Assembly: GCA_023429995.1 (NCBI GenBank)
Contig: JAEZCE010000093.1
Span: 62,001-126,000, forward strand
Direction of reading: 5' to 3'
DNA from: Bacillota bacterium
GTDB taxonomy: Bacteria > Bacillota > UBA4882 > UBA8346
DNA length: 64,000 nucleotides
Shown one piece after another: positions 8,001-16,997 of the stretch (its first letter is position 1; each line of letters begins with the position of its first letter). The translations under genes and the position numbers were made by a program. The notes under the pieces were generated by a model that worked only from the letters and a program-made list of their open reading frames with translations, was not told the origin of the DNA and did not search any database.

Positions 8001-10235
8001 ATGAGGTTCGGTTTTACCATGGGTAATTTTTTTAATAGAATTATTAAGCCGTATTATTGCGTGACTCAATTTGATGCCACAGATTGTGGCGCCGCTTGTC
8101 TGGCAACTGTGGCCAAACAGTATGGCTTAAAAGTGCCCATTACCCAAATACGGAAGATTGCCTGTACTGATATGAAGGGAACCAATGCTTTAGGACTTAT
8201 TAAAGCTGCAAATCAACTTTGCTTTACCGCGAAGGGTATCAGAATTGCTCCCGAAGAGTTGATGGAAGCGGATGAGCTTCCCTTACCGATGATTGCTCAT
8301 GTACTGAAGGACAATCTACATCATTATGTCGTGATCCATGAAATTGGTAAAAAAGGGATAGTTGTCGCCGATCCCGCCGAAGGGATAAAAATTTATCGAC
8401 CGCAAGATTTTTTGTCAATCTGGGCAGGGGTTTTGATAATCTTACAACCGGATGAAAAATTTGAAAAAGGCGATGAAACTATCGGGCTGTTTGCCCGGTT
8501 TTTCCATTTGATTATTCCGCACAAAAGGCTTTTGATGGAAATAATCTTTGCGTCGCTGTTATTAACTTTTTTCGGCTTAATAAGCACTTTCTATATTAAA
8601 TACTTAATCGATGATATTTTGCCGGGTAGTTTGGTAGGCACATTATATATTCTGTCATTGGGAATGTTGTCTCTTAACATATTCCGGATTTTACTGGAAT
8701 TGATCAGGGGCCAGTTGCTTTTATTTTTAAGTCGCAAGATTGATATTAAAATGATTCTTGACTATTATCGCCATATTTTGAATCTGCCCATATCTTTTTT
8801 TGATTCCCGAAGGATTGGCGAGATATTATCCAGGTTAAATGACGGGGCCAAAATCAGAAATGCCATTTCCGGAAGCGCGATTTCGGTCTTGCTGGATTCC
8901 CTGACCGCCATAGCCGGGGGAATCATTCTTTTTTTACAGAGCAAAACATTATTTCTGATTACACTAATCTCACTTCCCTTATTTGGGGTTATTGCTTGGG
9001 GATTTAGCAAGCCTTATCGAAATATTAACCGGATTATTATGCATCAGGGCTCGGAACTTGAAGCCTATTTAGTGGAATCAGTTTCCGGGGCTTTTACAAT
9101 TAAAGCCTTTAACGGGCAAGATGAGGCCAAGTTAGAGATCGAACAAAATTATGTTAAACAAACCAAATCAATTTTTAAATCCGTCTGGTTGAACAATATT
9201 CAATCATCATTACAAGGACTCATAGCCTCGATTAGTGATATTCTTACAATTTGGGTTGGCGCGGACTTGGTGATTAAAGGAAGTCTTAGTGTAGGCCAAT
9301 TGTTGACATATACCGCTTTGGCCGGTTATTTTACCGGACCTGTCAAAAGTTTGATCGGGTTGCAGTTTACTTTGCAAGAAGCTTATGTGGCGGCTGACAG
9401 GTTAGGAGAAATACTTGATTTGGAAGTCGAAGAGAAAAATGAGGACAAAAAAGTGCAATTAAATCGATTGAAAGGAGAAATTGAATTTAAGAATGTCGAC
9501 TTCCGGTATGGGACACGCGCATTGGTATTACAGGATATTAACCTGAAAATTAGACCCGGAGAAAAGGTGGCCTTGGTTGGGAGCAGCGGCTCCGGGAAGA
9601 CGACCCTAGCTAAGCTGTTGTTAAAGTATTATCTGCCTGAAAAAGGCGAAGTGTTAGTTGATGGATATAATGTTCAAGATATTAGCTCGGAGAGTATCCG
9701 GGATCGAATTGGTTATGTTCCTCAAGATATTTTTTTATTTAGCGGCACAATCCGGGAGAACATAGCCTTTGGCAATTCTGACGCCTCCATCGAAGAAGTT
9801 ATTGAAGCAGCTAAGCAAGCTCAAGCCGATGAGTTTATTGATGAAATGCCGTTGAGATATGAAACTTTAGTGGGAGAGAGAGGATCGACATTATCCGGCG
9901 GACAACGGCAACGGATTGGGATCGCCAGGGCGGTTTTAAAAAAACCCGATTTATTAATCCTCGATGAAGCCACCAGCAACCTGGACAGTATTTCCGAGAA
10001 AGCGTTTCATGAAACCATTGATTCAATCACTGAAAACTTGACCGTCATTATTATTGCCCACCGTTTAAGCACCATCAGACGGTGCCAAAAAATAATCGTC
10101 ATGGATAAAGGGAAGATCATCGAGTCCGGCAGTCATTATGAATTACTGGCTAAAAAGGAAAAGTATTTTCAATTATGGCAGGAACAGATTGGGGAAGAAA
10201 TTAAGCCGATTGGCTTAGGAGAACAGGTCTCTTGA
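8001..10235 (+). CDS. Peptidase-containing ABC transporter (C39 peptidase, membrane and ATPase domains)
   Basis: The 744-aa protein is a bacteriocin/RiPP exporter of the PCAT type. Residues ~15-150 are a C39 cysteine protease with Gln23 and Cys29 ('QFDATDCGAACLA'), His108 ('HHYVVI') and Asp124 ('VADPAEG'). It should cut Gly-Gly leaders, matching the precursor at 14618. Six transmembrane segments follow (~170-450), then an ABC ATPase with Walker A 'GSSGSGKTT', signature 'LSGGQRQR' and Walker B 'LLILDEATSNLD'. ATG 8019 is an alternative start; neither has a strong SD. The gene overlaps the HlyD gene by 4 bp. It acts at the cytoplasmic membrane, cleaving and exporting the mature peptide. Confidence 0.95.
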   Translation: MRFGFTMGNFFNRIIKPYYCVTQFDATDCGAACLATVAKQYGLKVPITQIRKIACTDMKGTNALGLIKAANQLCFTAKGIRIAPEELMEADELPLPMIAHVLKDNLHHYVVIHEIGKKGIVVADPAEGIKIYRPQDFLSIWAGVLIILQPDEKFEKGDETIGLFARFFHLIIPHKRLLMEIIFASLLLTFFGLISTFYIKYLIDDILPGSLVGTLYILSLGMLSLNIFRILLELIRGQLLLFLSRKIDIKMILDYYRHILNLPISFFDSRRIGEILSRLNDGAKIRNAISGSAISVLLDSLTAIAGGIILFLQSKTLFLITLISLPLFGVIAWGFSKPYRNINRIIMHQGSELEAYLVESVSGAFTIKAFNGQDEAKLEIEQNYVKQTKSIFKSVWLNNIQSSLQGLIASISDILTIWVGADLVIKGSLSVGQLLTYTALAGYFTGPVKSLIGLQFTLQEAYVAADRLGEILDLEVEEKNEDKKVQLNRLKGEIEFKNVDFRYGTRALVLQDINLKIRPGEKVALVGSSGSGKTTLAKLLLKYYLPEKGEVLVDGYNVQDISSESIRDRIGYVPQDIFLFSGTIRENIAFGNSDASIEEVIEAAKQAQADEFIDEMPLRYETLVGERGSTLSGGQRQRIGIARAVLKKPDLLILDEATSNLDSISEKAFHETIDSITENLTVIIIAHRLSTIRRCQKIIVMDKGKIIESGSHYELLAKKEKYFQLWQEQIGEEIKPIGLGEQVS

Positions 10236-11392
10236 GGGTAAAATTAATTGATTATAAAGACTTGAGTGATAGCAGGGAGTTGTTGGACGCCGGAGAACCC
10301 AATTTTTTCGCTATCCTTATTTATTTTTTGGTTTTATTGCTGACCGCCGCTATTGTCTGGTTGTGTTTTGGAAAAATTGATGTGGTGATCGAGGCTACCG
10401 GTATTGTAAGGACAATTAATTATGTAAGTGTAATTCGGAATATTAACGATGGAATTGTCAACCAAGTCAATTACCAAGAAGGGCAAAGAGTCCAAAAGGG
10501 CGATCTTTTATATACGACCAGCAATCATTTTCATGAAATTGAAAATGAAAGTAATCAAATTCAAAAAAATAAAATTACGTCCGAGATCGCCATGCTTGCC
10601 AGGATGGAAAAAAGTATCGTCAGCCATAAAAATCTTTTCCAGGCAAATATTACAACACTCGAAAATCAATATTATAACCAGTTTGAGGTTTATCAAAACA
10701 AATATGAACAATTAAGGTCAAATTATGAAAAGGCGCAAATTGATTGGATGAATGGACAAAAGTTGGGCGCAAGAATTATTTCCCAAAACAGTCTGGACCA
10801 GTTTGAAAGAGATTATAAATTTGCCGGGCTGGAGTTGAACAAGTATCAAAATGAAACCATCTTTAATGTGAAAAATGACTTGCAGACAAAACAGGATCAA
10901 TTATTACAAATCAACGATAAGCTGAACGAATTGGCGGAAAACTTTCGCCGGGGCCAGGTTAGAACGCCGATTTCGGGAATCGTTCAAATTATCGCCAACT
11001 TTAATAAGGGAGATTTTATCCCTGCCGGAACTGAAGTTCTAAGAATCGTGCCTGTAAAAAAAAGAGCGAATCTAAAAATGGAGATTACTGTGGCCAACAA
11101 AGATATTGGGCTTATCAAATCAGGCCAACGGGTTACGTATCGGTTTTTGGCTCTTCCGTTTAAGGAATACGGGATTTTAGCCGGCAAAGTCAGAGTTGTT
11201 GCCGGTGATGTTTCAACGGCGCAAGATTCTATCATGCCGTACAGGGTTGAGGGGACTGTCATTAAAACCAAATTGTATGATAAAAGCGGTATTCCGGCTG
11301 AAATCAAAGTAGGGATGTTATGTGAAGCCCGGATCATTTTAAAACGGAAAAAGCTATTATATGTAGTTTTAGAAAAGCTGGATTTCCGGTAG
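10232..11392 (+). CDS. HlyD-family membrane fusion/secretion protein
   Basis: The 386-aa protein has one membrane helix at about residues 25-47, a lipoyl-like beta domain ('GIVNQVNYQEGQRVQKGDLL'), a ~120-residue coiled coil and a second barrel half ('VRTPISGIVQIIANFNKGDFIPAG'). This is the periplasmic-adaptor or accessory-protein architecture of type I and bacteriocin exporters. It starts with TTG overlapping the stop of the ABC transporter gene (TTGA), so the two are translationally coupled and probably form one export complex. Confidence 0.92.
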   Translation: MRVKLIDYKDLSDSRELLDAGEPNFFAILIYFLVLLLTAAIVWLCFGKIDVVIEATGIVRTINYVSVIRNINDGIVNQVNYQEGQRVQKGDLLYTTSNHFHEIENESNQIQKNKITSEIAMLARMEKSIVSHKNLFQANITTLENQYYNQFEVYQNKYEQLRSNYEKAQIDWMNGQKLGARIISQNSLDQFERDYKFAGLELNKYQNETIFNVKNDLQTKQDQLLQINDKLNELAENFRRGQVRTPISGIVQIIANFNKGDFIPAGTEVLRIVPVKKRANLKMEITVANKDIGLIKSGQRVTYRFLALPFKEYGILAGKVRVVAGDVSTAQDSIMPYRVEGTVIKTKLYDKSGIPAEIKVGMLCEARIILKRKKLLYVVLEKLDFR

Positions 11393-11438
11393 CATTTACA
11401 ATCCATCCGTTATTGAATTTCAAAATGGGGGAAAGGCA

Positions 11439-12128
11439 ATGATCGAAGTCATTATTGTGGACAAGGAAGAGACGGATAGGGAAAAAATCAAAAGGACCAT
11501 TGAAGGGGATTGTGACATTCAAGTTATCGGGTTTGCCAACAACCTAAGGCAGGCTTTAATTTTATGCAGCAGATTGATTCCGGATGTGATGCTAATGGAT
11601 TTTTTTCTAATGGATTGCGATGGTCTTGAAGCACTTAAAAGAATCCGGTTAAAGTATCCGTCTTTAAAAATTTTATTGATTTCTTTAGCCTGGGATGCGA
11701 AGCAAATTGGCAGCGCTTTAAAAAATGGCGCCGATGGGTGTCTTTCTGCGGATATGCGCCAAGAAAAAATAATCTTCGGGATTAAGAGCGTTGTGAATGG
11801 TCTCATGGTGATTGATCAGGAAATGTATAGGCTTGTTCAAAGTATTCATGATCCTAACCCATGTAAAATTGAATCTGTCTGGCCAGACGAAAATAGCAGC
11901 CAAAATGAATTGACCGGTAAACAGTTGGCGATTTTGGAACTTCTGGCAGAAGGTTTGAAGGAAGAAGCCATTGCTTGCAAAGTCGGCCTGAGTATCAATA
12001 CAATAAAATACCATAAAAAACAAATTTTTGGAAAATTAAAAGTAGCCTGTACCAATGAAGCTCTTGTAAAAGCAACAAGGATGAATTTGATAATGAACCC
12101 GGTCCAGGAAATGGTTTATACATGTTGA
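11439..12128 (+). CDS. LuxR/NarL-family response regulator, atypical receiver
   Basis: The 229-aa protein has an N-terminal receiver domain with phosphoacceptor Asp54 ('PDVMLMDFF') and Ser82. The conserved Lys after beta-5 is missing (it reads 'DGCLSADM'), which suggests altered or phosphorylation-independent signalling. The C-terminal LuxR helix-turn-helix is 'ELTGKQLAILELLAEGLKEEAIACKVGLSINTIKYH' in two adjoining parts. No histidine kinase lies beside it. A GGGGGAAAGG SD precedes ATG. It sits at the end of the exporter genes and just before a 173-bp gap with a putative promoter, so it may control the downstream RiPP genes. Confidence 0.9.
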   Translation: MIEVIIVDKEETDREKIKRTIEGDCDIQVIGFANNLRQALILCSRLIPDVMLMDFFLMDCDGLEALKRIRLKYPSLKILLISLAWDAKQIGSALKNGADGCLSADMRQEKIIFGIKSVVNGLMVIDQEMYRLVQSIHDPNPCKIESVWPDENSSQNELTGKQLAILELLAEGLKEEAIACKVGLSINTIKYHKKQIFGKLKVACTNEALVKATRMNLIMNPVQEMVYTC

Positions 12129-12168
12129 AATAATCCTGTTTCAAAAGTTGCCCTAGCTAAAAGTGTAG

Positions 12169-12197
12169 TTGAATCATGCGGGCAGTAATTGTATATT
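12169..12197 (+). promoter_or_regulatory. Putative sigma-A promoter upstream of the radical SAM/precursor block
   Basis: TTGAAT (12169-12174) and TATATT (12192-12197) are separated by 17 bp. The 173-bp gap that holds them is AT-rich and lies between the response regulator and the first B12 radical SAM gene. A perfect 12-bp palindrome, AATGATATCATT, lies at 12233-12244 downstream of the -10 and could be a regulator site. Only pattern matching supports this. Confidence 0.4.
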
Positions 12198-12301
12198 AGT
12201 TGTATAAACTTTTTATATTAAGATAACACACTAATGATATCATTTTATTTAAATAATTTATTGATTTTGCGCAAATAAAATTAGAAAAGAGTGTGTGATG
12301 G

Positions 12302-14143
12302 ATGATGAAGCTTGATTATGATGGAATTTTAACCGATGCCGATGCCTTAATCATTGTTCCGCCGTTTGCCGCTTTGAGATGGCCGGTTTTAGGAGCGCAT
12401 CTACTTCAAGCTTGCGCAAAAGAAAAAGGTTATCGTGTAAAAGTATTTTATGCCAATTGGGCTTTGGCGGCGTTTTTAGGGTTGGATATTTACGAAAGAG
12501 TCAGTGAAATCCAGCAATTAGGAGATGTAATCTCCTCGCGAATTGCCTTTGGTGTCCCTTCTTTTTATAAAAATAACGAAATAATAAAACATTTTCAGGA
12601 GTCGTTGTCTGGTCAGAAAGTTGAAACCAAAGACCTTGTCAAGATTGAAAAAGGTTTGGAACAATGGATGAATGATGTTACTTCAGAAATCCTAAAATAC
12701 CGGTATAAAATAATTGGCTCCACTACCACTTTTGGCTCTGTAATCGCCAGCATATCTTTATTGGATCAATTGAAAACTAAGGAACCGTCAATTACTACGA
12801 TAATAGGGGGCGCCTATTGTTACGGAGAATTGGCTCAAGGAGTAGCATCCCTTAGTAATAAACTCGATTACGTTTTCTGTGGTGATGGAGAAATAACCTT
12901 TCCCCAATTTATTCGAGATGTCACAGAAAATCGGCGCCCCTCGCAGAGGATAGTCGTCGGGGAAAAATGTAAATTGGAAGAAAATCCAGTTCCGGATTAT
13001 AATGATTATTTTGAACAATCAAACCGGTTTTCACCGGATAATAGCCGGGAATTGGGGATTATCTATGAAACAAGCAGGGGATGTTGGTGGGGCCAGAAAA
13101 ATCCCTGTACTTTTTGTGGACTAAACTGCGATTATAACTACCGGTTCAAATCGCCGGAAAAAGTAATCGGTGATTTAAAATGTCTGACCCAAAAGTTCCC
13201 GGGCTACAGAATTGGAATGGCAGATTGCATCATTCCATACGAGTATTTCAAAACGTTGCTCCCAAGAATACCCCAGGAATTACCGGGAGTTAAGTTCTTT
13301 TATGAAGTAAAGGCGAACCTCACTTTGGAACAGGTTATTTTATTGAAAAAATCCGGCATCACCCGAGTTCAACCGGGTATTGAATCATTGTCGTCTGCTT
13401 TATTAAAGAGAATGAACAAAGGATGTTTAGCAAGACATAATATTACGTTACTCAGATATTGCAGGTCAGTGGGTATAGAAGCGTTTTGGAATTTTTTGCA
13501 CCATGTTCCCAATGAAGTTTTGGAAGACTATCAACTCATGCTAAGTTTTATCCCATTAATTCATCATCTGATTCCCCCAAACAATATTTCAAAGGTTGCC
13601 TTGTTAAAACAAAGCGAATATCTTAATCATCCAAATAAATATGAAATAAGGAATGTTCGTCCTAATTCGTTATATTATGAATTTTTGCCGGCTTGGGTTG
13701 ATATTGAAAAATATGCTTATTATTTTCATGCGGATTATCAATATTTTTCAAGTGAGAATTCATTGATCAAAGAAGTCTTGGACAAAACGGAAGAATGGCA
13801 GAACGCCTGGAAAGAGAAGAAAGGGCCTCCCAAATTAAAATTAGTTCAGATCCCGGGTGAAAAATATATGTTAATCGATAGCCGGGGATTGGTGAATCCA
13901 TTGACTCAATATATCTCTAAAAAGAGAGCGATGGTTATTTTATTTGATTGGCCTATGCAAACGGCTTATTCTGTACGCGAGGATATTCAATGGGCTTTGA
14001 AACAACAACTGATGATTGAATTGGATTCCTGGTACATTTCATTGGTTACCGCAGAACCCGATTTGATTTTAGAATTTAAAACCCATCTGACAGAAAGTCA
14101 GAATAACCGGACAGAAACAGCTGAACAATATCAACTTGCTTGA
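12302..14143 (+). CDS. B12-binding radical SAM protein, 'RiPP maturation radical SAM protein 1' type (copy A)
   Basis: The 613-aa protein has an N-terminal cobalamin-binding Rossmann domain ('DADALIIVPPFAALRWP', 'GGAYCYGELAQGVASL', 'FCGDGEITFP') without the DxHxxG base motif. A radical SAM core follows with the CX7CX2C cluster at Cys261/269/272 in 'RGCWWGQKNPCTFCG'. The CX7CX2C spacing and WWG motif match the family named RiPP maturation radical SAM protein 1, thought to include peptide C-methyltransferases. About 150 extra C-terminal residues ('PGEKYMLIDSRGLVNPLTQ') are shared only with the paralogue at 16998. The pair brackets the precursor peptide, so that peptide is the probable substrate. 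Confidence 0.88.
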   Translation: MMKLDYDGILTDADALIIVPPFAALRWPVLGAHLLQACAKEKGYRVKVFYANWALAAFLGLDIYERVSEIQQLGDVISSRIAFGVPSFYKNNEIIKHFQESLSGQKVETKDLVKIEKGLEQWMNDVTSEILKYRYKIIGSTTTFGSVIASISLLDQLKTKEPSITTIIGGAYCYGELAQGVASLSNKLDYVFCGDGEITFPQFIRDVTENRRPSQRIVVGEKCKLEENPVPDYNDYFEQSNRFSPDNSRELGIIYETSRGCWWGQKNPCTFCGLNCDYNYRFKSPEKVIGDLKCLTQKFPGYRIGMADCIIPYEYFKTLLPRIPQELPGVKFFYEVKANLTLEQVILLKKSGITRVQPGIESLSSALLKRMNKGCLARHNITLLRYCRSVGIEAFWNFLHHVPNEVLEDYQLMLSFIPLIHHLIPPNNISKVALLKQSEYLNHPNKYEIRNVRPNSLYYEFLPAWVDIEKYAYYFHADYQYFSSENSLIKEVLDKTEEWQNAWKEKKGPPKLKLVQIPGEKYMLIDSRGLVNPLTQYISKKRAMVILFDWPMQTAYSVREDIQWALKQQLMIELDSWYISLVTAEPDLILEFKTHLTESQNNRTETAEQYQLA

Positions 14144-14220
14144 ATTGAAATAGCAAAGGGTTATCAATGGGAAAATTTATAATTTGGCGACTTTTTAAAT
14201 AAGCAGAGGATGTGAAAGAT

Positions 14221-14532
14221 ATGAGTCAATTCGTTAAAATGGGAGAAATACCATTGGCGGAATGCCAGGCGATCGAAAGAATGATCAATCAAAAAGATCA
14301 GATCGCAATGAAATGTAATCTGTTACAAGGTAAAGAAAACGAACAGTACGAACAAGCTAAGAACGAATTAAATGAAATAGAGAAAGAGCTTAAGAAAAGG
14401 TGCAACCAAATCATGATTGATTATAAAATTGAAATAATTCCCGGAGTCAATGTGCGGATCGACTTTGAAAATGGGGATATCTTGGCGGTCTTACCGGAAG
14501 ATGGCCAAGAAAAATGTAGCGAAATACGCTAG
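14221..14532 (+). CDS. Small RiPP-helper protein, 'CXXX repeat peptide modification system' type (copy 2 of 3)
   Basis: The 103-aa protein resembles the products at 6200 and 20753. It has 'IPLAECQAIERMINQK' at the start, a charged coiled-coil centre, and the shared tail 'GVNVRIDFENGDILAVL'. The WW pair of the other copies is absent; the central region reads 'ELKKRCNQIMIDYK'. ATG 14221 is favoured because AGAGGA lies 10 bp upstream; the GTG at 14212 is only 1 bp from the SD. It is the gene immediately before the precursor peptide, which supports a role in substrate recognition (inference). Confidence 0.65.
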   Translation: MSQFVKMGEIPLAECQAIERMINQKDQIAMKCNLLQGKENEQYEQAKNELNEIEKELKKRCNQIMIDYKIEIIPGVNVRIDFENGDILAVLPEDGQEKCSEIR

Positions 14533-14555
14533 GGGGATTTTTGATATTCAATTTT

Positions 14556-14586
14556 GTCTATGGATTGAATTGATCAGTTCAATAGA
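14556..14586 (+). promoter_or_regulatory. Imperfect inverted repeat upstream of the precursor gene
   Basis: Two arms, GTCT..ATTGAA on the left and TTCAATAGAC on the right, can form a ~10-bp stem with a 4-base bulge around TGATCA. It lies in the 85-bp gap between the helper gene and the precursor. It could be a processing site, an attenuator or a protein-binding site. Nothing more can be said from sequence. Confidence 0.3.
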
Positions 14587-14617
14587 CGATTCATTAATAA
14601 AGAAAGGAGGTGAAAAA

Positions 14618-14725
14618 ATGAAAAAATATTATGAATTTACTCCGGAGGAATTGTTGGAGATTAATGGTGGAGATTCTGTTAGTATTGGTGTTGGTCCTGT
14701 TTCGTATTCGCACGATGTCTGCTAA
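14618..14725 (+). CDS. RiPP precursor peptide with Gly-Gly leader
   Basis: The gene encodes 35 residues. The first 18 form a double-glycine leader, 'YYEFTPEELLEINGG', matching the 'L..EEL..I.GG' consensus cut by C39 peptidases. Cleavage would release a 17-residue core, DSVSIGVGPVSYSHDVC, with one C-terminal Cys, one Tyr, one His and four Ser. A near-perfect SD (AGGAGGTG, 14606-14613) precedes ATG by a few bases, stronger than most in the window, and a hairpin follows the stop. It lies between two paralogous B12 radical SAM genes, a helper protein and a transglutaminase-like gene, all downstream of a C39 exporter. I infer that the core is modified and exported. No activity can be assigned. Confidence 0.85.
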   Translation: MKKYYEFTPEELLEINGGDSVSIGVGPVSYSHDVC

Positions 14726-14740
14726 GGCGCTTTGTGTGGT

Positions 14741-14771
14741 AAAGAGAAGGTCGCGCCTTCTCTTTATTGTT
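14741..14771 (+). terminator. Intrinsic terminator/attenuator after the precursor gene
   Basis: A perfect 10-bp stem (AAAGAGAAGG paired with CCTTCTCTTT) with a 5-base loop TCGCG is followed by ATTGTTT. It begins 15 bp after the precursor stop. Hairpins placed like this often let the short precursor transcript exceed the downstream enzyme transcript. The T-run is imperfect, so partial read-through is likely. Confidence 0.7.
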
Positions 14772-14811
14772 TATAATTTATAAACCAATGCTTATCTTGG
14801 AGGTTAGAGGA

Positions 14812-16959
14812 ATGAAGTCACTTAGCGCCGCCATTTTCACCATGTCTTTTTTAACGTATCTTGTTATTCTACCGCCATTCGTTTTTTCTAATAAAGAGAC
14901 TATCCTTTTTTCGGGTCAAAAATGGAAATTTATTCGGGTAGCTGATGAAAAAATATATGGGTTCAATGTATTTGAAGTAAAATCTAGCAAAGCTGGATTC
15001 AATAAAAATTCTTGGGTTGTCAAGGGACAGAGATTGTATAGATATTATCAGTCAGAAACGGTAATCGACACTTATACTGAAAATATAAGTTTTAGACTAT
15101 CGGAAGATTATAAATTACTTTATCTTGACGCTGAAATAAAAAAGAACGGACAAGTTGATGAAAAATGGTCCATTCAATATAAGAATCATTATTATGACTA
15201 TAAGCACAATTTGTTAGGACTTGAGCAGTTTACCCATAAAAGAGTACCGGCCCAAAAGCCTCTTTATTTCTATGATGCGAACTATCCGTGGACTGCGGAA
15301 ATCCTGTTGAAAAGTAAAATTATTCATTCGGTTCCTTGCATAACATTTGAGGGAGCCGAGACGATCGATTTATCACCGGAAAAGGAAGCGGAACGACCGG
15401 AACAAAAGGTTTTTTTAGTCAATGAAAAAAGCCGGATACTGGTTGCACCGGATTTTACTGTTTTACAAATTCAAACAAGCGATAATAAAGTGATTCGGAA
15501 GACACAGCAAGAGGTCTCCGACTTGAATATCGAAGCCAGAAGATTAAACATTGATATACCCTGTAATGTTCGCTTTATCCGGCCGGAACTTTTAAGCTAT
15601 CTTCACATCAAGATAAAGGATGGAATCAACTTTTCTGAAAGCGCTAAATTGATTGACCAATTGGAAAGCCCCCGTCAATTATTTAAAGGGATAGCTGAAA
15701 ACGGTCATATCGAAGGCGAAGTATTCATTACTGCCAAACCGAATCCTCCCGGCGAGCGAATCTTGTTTCCGGTGACCAGGGTTTGGGAACCCAATTTGGC
15801 GGAATATTTAAGGAAGGAAAAGTTCATTGAGTCCGACAATTTCCAAATTATCAACAAAGCAAAAGAAATTACGGCGGAATCGAAAACCATCGGTGAAGCC
15901 GCCAGGAGTATAGCCGGATGGGTTCATAAAAATATTCAAGGTCAAGAAAGCGCCACCAGGAGCGCTCTGGAAACATTAAACAATAGAAAAGGGGTGTGCC
16001 TGCATTTTTCCAGATTAACGGTAGCTTTATGCCGGGCGGTGAATATTCCGGCCCGATGTATTATAGGGATTGTAAATTTAGGGGAGAATTTCATTTACCA
16101 TGAGTGGGTAGAAATTTATTACGGACAAGAAGATGGTTGGATAGCCATGGACCCGGGGTTAGGACAGATTGGTTTTGTCGATGCTTCCCATATTGGATTG
16201 TCAAACACTGATATCAACTGGCAGTCTCCCGATGATGAAAAGACACTGGAAGTGTTAGATTACCAGCCACGTTCAGTGACGCCAGTTATCAATGGAAATA
16301 AAGTGGATTTGAGGGGAATATGGCGAAAATATCAAAGTTTCGAATATGATTTTTTGGAAGCCGGAAACGTTACCGGTTCCTATAGCGCAAAATTGGATAT
16401 GACTCCAGAACAACAATTGTTGTTGATGGAAAATTTTGAAATACCGAGTAAATCAATTCGCTTAACTTCTCAACTGGCATTGAATGAGCTAGGATATGCT
16501 ATCCATTATAAATCATCCGGGCAATGGCAAGGTAAGGTTTACGACAGTGAAGCGGTATATGGTAAACAGATTTTCCAAACGTTCATCATCGGGGATCAAA
16601 GTTTTCAAAAATCTGTTGCTAGAATCGGTGATCATGACTTGCAAGCCGAAGGGTATAGCTTTTTTGAGTGGGGTTTGGTTCTGACCCGGTTGATCGATGG
16701 AGTGGAAGATAAGGGTAAGGCCGATAAAAGATTAACCGTTTATATGCCGGATATTCAACGATACATGAATATCGATGTTACGATCGAGCCGGTTGAAATC
16801 GATTTTTTGGGAGTCAAAACAGATGGCATGGAATGTAGTATTATGAGTTTCCCATATTCAAGACATCTGTTAATAACGAAAGAAGGAATCATCACTCAAC
16901 TAGAAATACCGGAAATCGGAGTAGTGGTAGCTTTAAAAAGAGTGAACCCGCGAATATAA
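14812..16959 (+). CDS. Secreted transglutaminase-like (papain-fold) protein
   Basis: The 715-aa protein begins with a signal peptide ('MKSLSAAIFTMSFLTYLVIL'). A transglutaminase core sits at about residues 370-460, with the triad Cys396 ('GVCLHFSRL'), His430 ('YHEWVEIYY') and Asp447 ('WIAMDPGLG'). The rest is beta-rich with no family I recognise. Such domains can be proteases, amidases or acyl/peptide transferases outside the cell. The start at 14812 is chosen because GGAGG lies 8 bp upstream and the signal peptide begins there; 15 residues could be added by using an earlier ATG. Placement after the precursor suggests extracellular processing, attachment or immunity (inference). Confidence 0.8.
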   Translation: MKSLSAAIFTMSFLTYLVILPPFVFSNKETILFSGQKWKFIRVADEKIYGFNVFEVKSSKAGFNKNSWVVKGQRLYRYYQSETVIDTYTENISFRLSEDYKLLYLDAEIKKNGQVDEKWSIQYKNHYYDYKHNLLGLEQFTHKRVPAQKPLYFYDANYPWTAEILLKSKIIHSVPCITFEGAETIDLSPEKEAERPEQKVFLVNEKSRILVAPDFTVLQIQTSDNKVIRKTQQEVSDLNIEARRLNIDIPCNVRFIRPELLSYLHIKIKDGINFSESAKLIDQLESPRQLFKGIAENGHIEGEVFITAKPNPPGERILFPVTRVWEPNLAEYLRKEKFIESDNFQIINKAKEITAESKTIGEAARSIAGWVHKNIQGQESATRSALETLNNRKGVCLHFSRLTVALCRAVNIPARCIIGIVNLGENFIYHEWVEIYYGQEDGWIAMDPGLGQIGFVDASHIGLSNTDINWQSPDDEKTLEVLDYQPRSVTPVINGNKVDLRGIWRKYQSFEYDFLEAGNVTGSYSAKLDMTPEQQLLLMENFEIPSKSIRLTSQLALNELGYAIHYKSSGQWQGKVYDSEAVYGKQIFQTFIIGDQSFQKSVARIGDHDLQAEGYSFFEWGLVLTRLIDGVEDKGKADKRLTVYMPDIQRYMNIDVTIEPVEIDFLGVKTDGMECSIMSFPYSRHLLITKEGIITQLEIPEIGVVVALKRVNPRI

Positions 16960-16997
16960 AGGACACCCGATTTGACTTATAAAATGAGGGTATGATA

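Noticed and set aside
14450..14617. 91-residue N-terminally extended form of the precursor peptide
   Set aside because: It would overlap the helper gene in another frame, while a near-perfect SD and leader start lie at 14618.
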